Source: Streptomyces orinoci (GTDB taxonomy: Bacteria > Actinomycetota > Actinomycetes > Streptomycetales > Streptomycetaceae). Taken from it: 64,000 nt of DNA. The position numbers were made by a program, and so were the translations under genes. The number at the start of each line of letters is the position of its first letter. The stretch's first letter is position 1. A model generated the notes under the pieces. The model saw only the letters and a program-made list of their open reading frames with translations, was not told the DNA's origin and did not search any database. The stretch spans positions 808,439 through 872,438 of the forward strand of contig NZ_PHNC01000031.1 of the NCBI RefSeq assembly GCF_003121295.1. Direction: 5' to 3'. Shown here one piece after another: positions 26,446 through 33,455 of this stretch.

Positions 26446-27023
26446 CCACCCGCCGGCCCACCAGGTCCGCCACGGCGGCCCCGCATCCGCTCAGGCGGGT
26501 GCGGGGCCGCTGTGCTGCGGTCGGGCGTGTGCCACCGTGTTGCTGCCGGGGCGGGTGCGGGCCGCCGTGTCGCGGTCGAGCGGGTGCTGGCCATTGTGCT
26601 GCTGCCGGGTCAGGTACGGGCCGGCGTGCTGCTGCTGGGCCGGGTGCGGGCCACCGTGCTGCTGTTGGACGACTTTCGGACCGCCGTGTTGCTGTCGGCC
26701 GGGTACGGGCCACCGTGCCGCCGCCGGGTGGTCAGGAGGTCGGTGCTGCCACCGCCGGGCGCTCCAAGGAGCCACCGTGCCACGGTCGAGCGCTCAGGGG
26801 CTGGCGCGCCACGGTCGAGCGCTCAAGGGGCTGGCGCGCTGCGGTCGGGCCGGTAAGGCCGCCGTGCTGCCGTCAGGCGGGGTACGGACCGCCTAGCTGC
26901 CACCGGGCCGCGTACGGGCCACCGCACTGCAGCCGGACCGGCACGGGCCACCGTGCCACCGGCCAGGCGGTCAAGGGCCGCCGTGCCGCCGACCGGGCGG
27001 CAAAGGGCCGCCCTGCCCCCCGT
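26446..27023. repeat. Gene-free tract with 30-bp tandem repeats
   Basis: 578 bases without a convincing gene. From about 26521 to 26715, seven degenerate units (GGTGCGGGCCACCGTGCTGC-type, ending CCGGGC) recur at exactly 30-base spacing: 26521, 26551, 26581, 26611, 26641, 26671, 26700. At 26781 and 26810 a 29-base unit (CACGGTCGAGCGCTCA...) is duplicated almost exactly. Further decayed copies of GGGCCACCG continue to about 26990. The open frames across it are repeat-driven and show no protein features. Confidence 0.75.
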
Positions 27024-27755
27024 TCAGCCCGTCAGCTCTCGGGCCGCCTCGGTCAGGTCCTTGGCGGTGTCGATTGCCCGCCAGTACGCGCCGTGTGGCA
27101 GTGGGAAGCCGGCCAGGCGGCGTTCGCGGGCCAGTCGGGGGAAGGTGGTGCGCTCGTGGTCCCCGCGGTCGGGGAGCAGCGCGGCGAAGCCGGGGGAGAA
27201 GACATAGACGCCCGCGTTGATCAGGTACGGGGACGGCGGGGCCTCGATGAAGTCCAGTACATGGCCGAATTCGTCGGTCTCCACCGCGCCCCAGGGGATG
27301 CGGGGCCGGGCCAGCGCCAGGGTCGCGGTGGCGTCCCGTTCCTGGTGGAAGGCGGCCATCTCGCGCAGGGAGAAGCGGGTCCAGATATCGCCGTTGGTGG
27401 CGTACCAGGGCTGGTCGGGGTGGGGCAGCCGGGCCGCGGCGTGCTTCAGGCCGCCGCCGCGGCCCAGGGGTTCGGTCTCCACCACGGTGGTCACCCGCAG
27501 CGGCAGTTCGGCCGACACGAGCCAGGACTGGAGGACTTCGGCCAGATGGCCGCAGGAGACCACGGCGTCGGTGACGCCCTCGGCGGCCAGCCAGGCCAGC
27601 TGGTGGCCGATGATCGGCATTCCGGTGCCGGGGATCTCCACCATCGGCTTGGGCCGGTCGTCGGTGTACGGGCGAAGCCGTGACCCTTGGCCGCCGGCCA
27701 GGATCACGGCTTGCGTGGGACTGCTGCTGTGGTGGGTGCCGGTCATGCCCGGCAC
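27024..27755 (-). CDS. Sugar-phosphate nucleotidyltransferase family protein
   Basis: A 243-residue GT-A nucleotidyltransferase, with AVILAGGQGSRLRPYTDDRPKPMVEIPG (nucleotide-binding loop plus the catalytic Lys) and the Asp of NGDIWTRF binding metal. It has the size of a bare RmlA/GCD1-like catalytic domain, without hexapeptide repeats. It should make an NDP-sugar from a sugar 1-phosphate, but the sugar cannot be read. ATG at 27755, with an alternative ATG at 27746. It is followed on the same strand by the repeat tract. Confidence 0.85.
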   Translation of the reverse strand: MPGMTGTHHSSSPTQAVILAGGQGSRLRPYTDDRPKPMVEIPGTGMPIIGHQLAWLAAEGVTDAVVSCGHLAEVLQSWLVSAELPLRVTTVVETEPLGRGGGLKHAAARLPHPDQPWYATNGDIWTRFSLREMAAFHQERDATATLALARPRIPWGAVETDEFGHVLDFIEAPPSPYLINAGVYVFSPGFAALLPDRGDHERTTFPRLARERRLAGFPLPHGAYWRAIDTAKDLTEAARELTG

Positions 27756-27803
27756 CCTATGCCGTGCCGCGGACCACGATGCGGCAGGCCCTTGGCGGTG
27801 CGG

Positions 27804-28220
27804 TCAGTGGCTCTCGGCGACGCCGGCGGCGAAGGAGGTGTCACAGACCGGGCGCGAGTAGGACTGGGCCTTGCGGGCCGAGTGATACTTGGCGACCGCC
27901 GCCCGCCCGAGGTCGCGGGCGATGTCCATGCAGTAACGCGCCAGCGAGGGGCGGCCGTTGGTGGCCTCCTGGAGATGGGTGAGGGCGACGCCCGGGTTCT
28001 TCTCCTGAAGCTCCGTCAGTAGCCGGTCACGCAGCACCTCGTGCGGTGCCCGGCCGGCCCTGGCCGTGGAAGCGTTGTCGGAGGAGGCGGTGAGCACCTG
28101 GGACTCGGCGGTCGGCGCCGCCCAGGGCACGCGGGTGACCGCGAGCGTCCCGGAGAGGACGAGAACGACGGGAAGGACGAGAGCGAGGGTTCTGCCGATG
28201 CGGCGGGCGGCCTGATTCAT
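27804..28220 (-). CDS. Small secreted or membrane-anchored protein, unknown function
   Basis: A 138-residue protein with a hydrophobic signal segment (RTLALVLPVVLVLSGTLAV, residues about 10-28) and a helical mature part containing two cysteines (ARYCMDIA and RPVCDTS) that could form a disulfide. I recognise no domain. Streptomycete genomes carry similar proteins beside msiK. It sits between the nucleotidyltransferase and msiK on the same strand, without overlaps. Confidence 0.7.
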   Translation of the reverse strand: MNQAARRIGRTLALVLPVVLVLSGTLAVTRVPWAAPTAESQVLTASSDNASTARAGRAPHEVLRDRLLTELQEKNPGVALTHLQEATNGRPSLARYCMDIARDLGRAAVAKYHSARKAQSYSRPVCDTSFAAGVAESH

Positions 28221-28341
28221 GCCGCAGATGGTAGCGACGGGTAATGGGTAAGCGACATTTAGTCACCCGGTTGAGCGATGTGGCGGCCGGTTTCCTTTCG
28301 CCGGGTTGACGTATGGAACCGGCCGCCGCTCGGTCGGTCGG

Positions 28342-28373
28342 CTCGCTCAGTCGCTCAGTCGCTCAGTCGCTCG
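28342..28373 (+). repeat. Short tandem repeat at the 3' end of msiK
   Basis: Three to four copies of an 8-base unit TCGCTCAG that span the msiK stop codon (28355-28357) and its downstream flank. Probably a replication-slippage product that sets the last residues of the protein (GERLSD). Confidence 0.7.
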
Positions 28374-29473
28374 CCCGAGGAGGTGGAGAAGACATGCAGC
28401 TCGCCCGGCCGGGGCACCACATTGAGCACGGCGCCCTTCTCCGGCACCTCGCGGCCGCCGACCCGGACCACCAAGTCCTTGCGCTCGCCGTCGAGTTCGG
28501 CGGTGCCGTAGACATAGCCGTCCGCGCCCAGCTCCTCCACCACGTTCACGGTGACCGCCAGGCCCGCCGACGCGTCCTTGGCCAGCGGGTCGCCGGCCGG
28601 CCGCACCAGGTCGAAGTGCTCGGGGCGCACGCCCACGGTGACGGTGCGGTCGCCCCGGTCGGCCGCGGCGGTCAGCGCCTCCCGGGAGACCGGCACTACG
28701 CTGTTGCCGAACTTCACCCCGCCGTCGGTGATCGGCACCTCCACCAGGTTCATGGCGGGCGAGCCGATGAACCCGGCGACAAAGAGGTTGGCCGGACGGT
28801 CGTACATATTGCGCGGTGAGTCGATCTGCTGGAGCAGGCCGTCCTTGAGCACCGCCACCCGGTCGCCCATGGTCATGGCCTCGACCTGGTCATGGGTGAC
28901 ATAGACGGTGGTGATGCCCAGCCGCCGCTGGAGCCCGGCGATCTGGGTGCGGGTCTGCACCCGGAGCTTGGCGTCCAGGTTGGACAGCGGCTCGTCCATC
29001 AGGAACACCTGGGGCTCGCGGACGATGGCCCGGCCCATGGCCACCCGCTGCCGCTGGCCGCCGGAGAGCGCCTTGGGCTTGCGGTCCAGGTACTCGGTGA
29101 GGTCCAGGATCCGGGCCGCGTCCTCGACCTTCTGCCGGATCTCCGCCTTGGGCACCTTGGCGATCTTCAGGGCGAAGCCCATGTTCTCCGCGACCGTCAT
29201 ATGCGGGTAGAGGGCGTAGTTCTGGAACACCATGGCGATGTCCCGGTCCTTGGGCGGCAGATGCGTCACATCGCGGTCGCCGATGCGGATGGAGCCGCCG
29301 TTGACGTCCTCCAGCCCCGCCAGCATCCGCAGCGAGGTGGACTTCCCGCAGCCGGAGGGGCCGACCAGGACGAGGAACTCACCGTCCTCGATGCGGATGT
29401 CCAGCTGATCGACGGCGGGCTTGTCGGCGCCCGGATAGATCCGGGTCGCCTTGTCATAAGTGACCGTGGCCAT
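28355..29473 (-). CDS. msiK: Multiple-sugar ABC transporter ATPase MsiK (UgpC/MalK type)
   Basis: The shared ATPase that energises many streptomycete sugar importers. The 372-residue protein has Walker A GPSGCGKST, Q-loop FQNYALYPHMTV, signature LSGGQRQRVAMGRA, Walker B VFLMDEPLSNLDAKLR, and the C-terminal MalK-type TOBE/regulatory domain (VGVRPEHFDLV). The ATG at 29473 has AAGGGA upstream. A dre-like sequence lies 53 bases before the start, suggesting DasR control. It may serve the sugar-binding lipoprotein at 60.9 kb, which has no ATPase or permease nearby. Confidence 0.92.
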   Translation of the reverse strand: MATVTYDKATRIYPGADKPAVDQLDIRIEDGEFLVLVGPSGCGKSTSLRMLAGLEDVNGGSIRIGDRDVTHLPPKDRDIAMVFQNYALYPHMTVAENMGFALKIAKVPKAEIRQKVEDAARILDLTEYLDRKPKALSGGQRQRVAMGRAIVREPQVFLMDEPLSNLDAKLRVQTRTQIAGLQRRLGITTVYVTHDQVEAMTMGDRVAVLKDGLLQQIDSPRNMYDRPANLFVAGFIGSPAMNLVEVPITDGGVKFGNSVVPVSREALTAAADRGDRTVTVGVRPEHFDLVRPAGDPLAKDASAGLAVTVNVVEELGADGYVYGTAELDGERKDLVVRVGGREVPEKGAVLNVVPRPGELHVFSTSSGERLSD

Positions 29474-29525
29474 GGTGTCGGGTCCCTTCACCGGCAGGAA
29501 CGTGCCGGACGATCCGAGTAGAGGG

Positions 29526-29541
29526 AGTGGTCCAGTCCAAT
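29526..29541. promoter_or_regulatory. Candidate DasR-responsive element upstream of msiK
   Basis: AGTGGTCCAGTCCAAT compared with the dre consensus AGTGGTCTAGACCACT: 13 of 16 identical. It is placed in the msiK promoter region. Confidence 0.45.
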
Positions 29542-29678
29542 TCGGACCGGGTTGCCGGTGACGGTACCGGGGCACGAGCCGCTTGTCAGCAGGGTGCGGG
29601 TCACGGAAATCACGGTGGGACCGGGCGGGAAAAATCTGTGCTGGGCGGAACCGGAAGTCTGGGTAGACTGCTGGCCGT

Positions 29679-29751
29679 GCCGTCTTAGCTCAGCTGGTAG
29701 AGCAGCTGTCTTGTAAACAGCAGGTCATCGGTTCGAGTCCGATAGGCGGCT
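29679..29751 (+). tRNA. tRNA-Thr (anticodon UGU)
   Basis: A 73-base cloverleaf. Acceptor stem GCCGTCT pairs with AGGCGGC (one G-U), D stem GCTC/GAGC, anticodon stem GCTGT/ACAGC around loop CTTGTAA with anticodon TGT, T arm ATCGG-TTCGAGT-CCGAT, discriminator T, no encoded CCA. A TAGACT -10 lies at 29664-29669. Its 3' half doubles as an integration site: 45 bases from 29710 are repeated exactly at 38033. Confidence 0.95.
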
Positions 29752-29754
29752 CTG
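29710..29754 (+). repeat. Left attachment site (within tRNA-Thr)
   Basis: Identical to 38033-38077 over 45 bases and extending three bases past the tRNA 3' end. The crossover core is expected around the anticodon loop, as in other tRNA-integrating tyrosine recombinases. Confidence 0.9.
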
Positions 29755-29770
29755 TCGAAGCCCGGGTCAG

Positions 29771-31381
29771 TTACACGCTGACCTGGGCTTTCTTCGTGAT
29801 CGGCGTCGGCTGGGCCGGGACCGGCCCAAAGCGTTGGCCAGCGGGTGCGCCCGGGGTGAGCCCCCCGGTACCGCGTACCCCTTCACGACGGGCCCGGGGG
29901 ACGAGCCGCGCGGCTGCTTCTGCGGCGTCCTTGGCCACTTGGGGCAGGACGCTGGTGTACGTGTCCGAGGTGATCGTGATCGAGGAGTGCCCGAGCATCT
30001 CCTGGACCACCTTCATCTCGGTGCCTGCGGCGAGAGCGATCGTGGCCGCGCCGTGGCGCAGGTCGTGCAGCCGGATCGGTGGCAGGCCGGACATCGCGAC
30101 CAGCTTCTCAAAGCGGGCCGTGACGGCATCGGGGCGGAGCCACTCGCCGTTCTCCCGCGTGAAAATGCGGCCGGTGTTCACCCATGCCTCACCCCACTCG
30201 AGGCGCTCCCGGTTCTGCCGTTTGCGGTGCGCCTTGAGCACCCTCACCGTGTCCTCGTCGAGCGCGACCGTGCGCGCCCCGCTGTCGGTCTTGGGTGTGT
30301 CCTCGTAGACCTCCCGTCCCCTCTGCACGAGCTGCTTGGAGACCGCCAGCACGGCCTGATCGAGATCGGTGTCATCCCACCCCTGCCCACATGCCTCACC
30401 GCGCCGCAGGCCCCGGAAGGCGATCAGGTGCCAGAGGGCGTACAGCCGGTCCTCGGCGACGAAGTCGAGGAACTGGCCGGTCTGCTCCGGGGTCCACACC
30501 ATGACCGGGGAAGGCTTCTCGCCGGTCCGGCGCCACTGCTCGATACGCTCGGCCGTCCACACCAACGCCTTCGGCCGCTTGCCCGGGTCGAGCTTGACGC
30601 TGGCGGCCGGATTGAAGGTGATCAGCTGCTGGGCGATCGCGTCGTTGAGTGCCGCCCGCAGCGTGGCGCGGGTCCGCTGCCGTGTGGCCGCCCCGGCCGG
30701 GCGCCGGAACGGCGGCATCTGCGCCAACGTCTCCTTGAGGGCCTTCCGCCGGGCCCGGTTATCGCGCCCCTTCCACGGGGTGCCGGCCAACGCTTCAACG
30801 ACCGCGCGCCGTTGTGTGTTGTTCTCCTCGATCTCCATGTTCCGCTCGACGATGGCGTTGAACATGGCCACGAGGTGATCGACGCGAAGCCGGTTGAGCG
30901 GCACATGGCCGATGTGCGGCTTCAGGTGCAACCTGATGTCGTTCTCGTTGCAGGCGATGGCGGTCGGTCGGCCGTGCTTGTTGGCCAGCCAACTGTCCAG
31001 CCACTCCCCGACGGTGAGCTTGCTGATGAGTGATTGCCCGGCGTAGAGCTTGCGCTTCGTCTCTTCGTAGTCGGGGATCGGCGCCTTGCTGGCCGACACC
31101 GACTCGAGCAGGTCACCGATCCGGGTCCGGTCCTCGGCGTCGTCCTTGCCCGGGATGCCGAGCAGCGCGCGGACCTTGTCGAGGTCGGCCTGTGCCGTGG
31201 CCATGGAGTCGTAGCCGCTGCGCCGGAAGGTGCGGCGGGTGTCGTCCGCGCGGGGCGGCAACTCCTGCCGGATGTTCCACAGTCCATGGCGCTTGTTGGT
31301 GAGCTTCGGGCAGGACTGCCCGTACTGCTTGCCGGTCTCCGGGTTGCGGCAGGCGCAGCGCCGGAATGTTGATCCTTTCAC
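29771..31381 (-). CDS. Tyrosine-family site-specific integrase
   Basis: A 536-residue phage/AICE-type integrase. An N-terminal arm-binding region (about 1-90, with CRNPETGKQYGQSCPK and a Cys pair) is followed by a SAM-like core-binding domain and the catalytic domain. Active-site residues visible are Arg in FRGLRRGEACGQGW, HDLRHGAAT, the HSSITIT histidine and the nucleophile Tyr in TSDTYTS. It ends 17 bases from the left attachment site. The upstream regulator gene stops ten bases before its ATG, so both are likely one transcript. Confidence 0.93.
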   Translation of the reverse strand: MKGSTFRRCACRNPETGKQYGQSCPKLTNKRHGLWNIRQELPPRADDTRRTFRRSGYDSMATAQADLDKVRALLGIPGKDDAEDRTRIGDLLESVSASKAPIPDYEETKRKLYAGQSLISKLTVGEWLDSWLANKHGRPTAIACNENDIRLHLKPHIGHVPLNRLRVDHLVAMFNAIVERNMEIEENNTQRRAVVEALAGTPWKGRDNRARRKALKETLAQMPPFRRPAGAATRQRTRATLRAALNDAIAQQLITFNPAASVKLDPGKRPKALVWTAERIEQWRRTGEKPSPVMVWTPEQTGQFLDFVAEDRLYALWHLIAFRGLRRGEACGQGWDDTDLDQAVLAVSKQLVQRGREVYEDTPKTDSGARTVALDEDTVRVLKAHRKRQNRERLEWGEAWVNTGRIFTRENGEWLRPDAVTARFEKLVAMSGLPPIRLHDLRHGAATIALAAGTEMKVVQEMLGHSSITITSDTYTSVLPQVAKDAAEAAARLVPRARREGVRGTGGLTPGAPAGQRFGPVPAQPTPITKKAQVSV

Positions 31382-31391
31382 TCACGCTCCT

Positions 31392-32162
31392 TCAAGAGGT
31401 TTGGTTCTTCTTGCACCCGGTTTCGAGTGCATCAATCCGCCCTCGCAACAACCGCACCTCTGTCTGGAGATCGCGGTCGATGAAGCAGCCACGGGCTTCG
31501 AGGAGTTGGGCTACCTTTTGCGCTAGCTGTTCGGCCATGTGCGAGGCATCCGCCTTGGCTGATAGACCCGTTGTGAGCTGCTGCGAGGGCTTCACTGCGC
31601 CAGCGTCGACCAGTGGCTCCGGAGCTGTGTCTCTCAGCTCCGACAGCGGCCATGTCCGGCGGGGGAGTCCATGGCTTCCGTCCCAATCCCATTTGGCGGG
31701 AAAGAAGTCGAGAGATGCATGGGCCGAGACGATTTCCTGTGCGCGGTCGGTGAAGTCGGCTGGTCCGTCTACACCGAGGATGCACTTCAGGTATTCGATG
31801 ACCGGAAAGTCGGTGGCCATTCCGGAACCTTCGCCCTCGGCCGTTGAGATGGCCACGATGTCCGCGTCACTGGGCGGCATAAGGAAATAGGAGAAGGGGA
31901 CATCGAAGATCCGGCAGAACGCCGCGATCTCATCTGCGTCGAACTTCCTGGGGCGTCCGCCCTGCCACGCCCGCTCGGCCGCGCTGACGCTGGCGTTGGA
32001 CCAGACGCGTCCGGTGTACCGCCCGAGCAACTCGCCGAGTTGCTGCTGCGTCCAGCCGCGGGCGCGGCGTGCGCGAAGCAGGTTGTACGAGACGAGCTGG
32101 TTGGGACTCATCACCTCCGCCGATGACTCGGAAGGGTCTTGGTACAGCGGGTTGTTGGCCAT
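31392..32162 (-). CDS. XRE-type HTH regulator of the element
   Basis: A 256-residue protein. The N-terminal HTH spans about residues 20-90 (SYNLLRARRARGWTQQQLGELLG, then a DVPFSYFLMPP end-of-domain turn). The middle is of unknown fold and the C-terminus is a predicted coiled coil (about 200-250). The ATG at 32162 faces the divergent regulator across 90 bases containing a perfect inverted repeat. Likely the element's main repressor, co-transcribed with int. Confidence 0.8.
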   Translation of the reverse strand: MANNPLYQDPSESSAEVMSPNQLVSYNLLRARRARGWTQQQLGELLGRYTGRVWSNASVSAAERAWQGGRPRKFDADEIAAFCRIFDVPFSYFLMPPSDADIVAISTAEGEGSGMATDFPVIEYLKCILGVDGPADFTDRAQEIVSAHASLDFFPAKWDWDGSHGLPRRTWPLSELRDTAPEPLVDAGAVKPSQQLTTGLSAKADASHMAEQLAQKVAQLLEARGCFIDRDLQTEVRLLRGRIDALETGCKKNQTS

Positions 32163-32180
32163 GTGGTCACCGTAGACCAG

Positions 32181-32222
32181 CAGTCAACGAGATGTGAAGC
32201 CATGTTCAGAGTTGGTTGACTG
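32181..32222. promoter_or_regulatory. Divergent operator: CAGTCAAC / GTTGACTG inverted repeat
   Basis: Perfect 8-bp arms at 32181-32188 and 32215-32222, with 26 bases between them, located between the two divergent HTH genes. A second 6-bp inverted repeat TCAACC-GCAA-GGTTGA lies at 32264-32279 and shares the CAAC core. Spacing and position suit a repressor binding two sides of a lysogeny-type switch. Confidence 0.55.
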
Positions 32223-32251
32223 TCGGTCAGGCGGCGACCTATCTTCGATCA

Positions 32252-32494
32252 ATGCAGACAATGTCAACCGCAAGGTTGAATGTCCCGCCGCTGCGCGCCG
32301 TCCGCGTAGCCCGGGGGATGACCCTGCGGACCGTTGCTCAGCGCTCCGGGATCGACCCGGGGCACTTGTCCAAGGTCGAGCGTGGCGAAAAACAGCTCTC
32401 CGTCGAGTCCCTGCACCGGGTCGCAGTGGTCCTGGAGTTGAACGAGCTGGCCACTCTGCTCGAGCCGTACATTGCTGAACGGAGATCGGCATGA
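32252..32494 (+). CDS. Small XRE-type HTH protein
   Basis: About 80 residues: a single Cro/C1-type HTH (LRAVRVARGMTLRTVAQRSGIDPGHLSKVERGEKQL) and a short tail. Start uncertain: ATGs at 32252 and 32261 are both in frame and without a good ribosome site. The frame is open from 32216, but that part overlaps the operator. Its stop overlaps the next ATG by four bases. The Cro-like position opposite the longer regulator suggests control of the excision/replication operon. Confidence 0.8.
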   Translation: MQTMSTARLNVPPLRAVRVARGMTLRTVAQRSGIDPGHLSKVERGEKQLSVESLHRVAVVLELNELATLLEPYIAERRSA

Positions 32495-32772
32495 GCGCTC
32501 CGTCTCAGGCGCTTACAGCCGCCGAGGTTCTCGCTCTCCCCGCCGTCGTCGACGTCTGGCCGACCGTCGGCCGCATCTATGGCATCGGCCGCACGGCCAC
32601 GTACGAACTGGCCCGTGCCGACGCGCTCCCGGTGCCGGTGATCCGGATCGGACGCAAGTGCCGCGCCCGTCGCTCCGACCTTCTCAAGTCCCTTGGCATT
32701 GAGGACAGCACCGGGGTAGCCGCCCCGGCGCTGCCTACCGAGAACGCTCCTCATCACACCAGTTCCCACTAG
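32491..32772 (+). CDS. Excisionase-like DNA-binding protein (MerR-type wHTH)
   Basis: A 93-residue protein with a winged helix of the Xis/MerR helix-turn-helix-17 type: WPTVGRIYGIGRTATYELARADALPVPVIRIGRKCRARRSDLLKSLGI. The tail is short and disordered. Coupled by ATGA to the small HTH gene. By context it is the directionality factor for the integrase. Such small wHTH proteins are sometimes pure regulators, so the excisionase role is inferred. Confidence 0.75.
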   Translation: MSAPSQALTAAEVLALPAVVDVWPTVGRIYGIGRTATYELARADALPVPVIRIGRKCRARRSDLLKSLGIEDSTGVAAPALPTENAPHHTSSH

Positions 32773-32918
32773 CGAGAGCGGCGCTGGAGTAGAGGCTCCG
32801 GCGCCGCCCGGAAAGCAGACGTCCTCATGCCCAGCATGGCACAGGCACCAACTCCGCCACAGAGCGCCCAGAACCGTCGCCCTGCACTTGTTCTGCCGCT
32901 CGTTCCGGAGGCCGCACG

Positions 32919-33455
32919 GTGACGCGGGCCGTCGACCGGCCCCCTTCGATCGAGGTCAAGCCGATCCCCGAGACGGACCCGTCCGCCGGCATCACGGCCG
33001 GTGACGTCACGGCCTTGTGGGCCGAGCAGCAGTTCACCGCCCTCGAGGTCACCGACCCGCCGGAGTACGGCAGTCCGGCCTGGATACGTCTTCGCGCCGA
33101 GGACCCGCGCCGTGCCGCCGCCATCATCGAGGCCGCCGAACATTGGCGGCGCCACGTCCAGCGTGAACACTGGCTCGACAAGCTGCTGACGGACGACCCC
33201 GAGCGCTGGTTCCACGTCGTGACCCAGGATGCCGACGGCTACGCCCGCACCATCGCAGCCTCTCTCGCCCGTCGCCCGACGAACGAGGAGCTAGCCGGGC
33301 GCCGTCAGCCCGTGCCCGTTCGTGAAGTCCGAGCAACGCCCGGCTGGCCGCCGATCGCAATCCCTGGCCGTCCCGGCTGGTGGTGGCACTGCATCGACGG
33401 CCGCCAGGTGGACCTTCCGCACAACCGCGTCAGCGGTCAGGAGCGAACATCTTGA
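32919..33455 (+). CDS. Element protein of unknown function (DUF2742-like)
   Basis: A 178-residue soluble protein. The part YGSPAWIRLRAEDPRRAAAIIEAAEHWRRH resembles DUF2742 proteins that precede replication genes in actinomycete elements and phages; this is from memory and tentative. A Trp-rich C-terminus (GWPPIAIPGRPGWWWHC) stands out. GTG at 32919 with GGAGG eight bases upstream. Its TGA overlaps the TTG start of the AAA gene by one codon's width, indicating translational coupling to the putative replication protein. Confidence 0.65.
   Translation: MTRAVDRPPSIEVKPIPETDPSAGITAGDVTALWAEQQFTALEVTDPPEYGSPAWIRLRAEDPRRAAAIIEAAEHWRRHVQREHWLDKLLTDDPERWFHVVTQDADGYARTIAASLARRPTNEELAGRRQPVPVREVRATPGWPPIAIPGRPGWWWHCIDGRQVDLPHNRVSGQERTS

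Noticed and set aside
26521..26730. CRISPR array
   Set aside because: Units are contiguous tandem copies without unique spacers, and there are no cas genes in the window.
26446..27020. Long open frames across the repeat tract, rich in Cys, Gly and Arg
   Set aside because: They follow from the 30-base (10-codon) repeat and GC content; no ribosome site, no domain, and every frame is similarly open.
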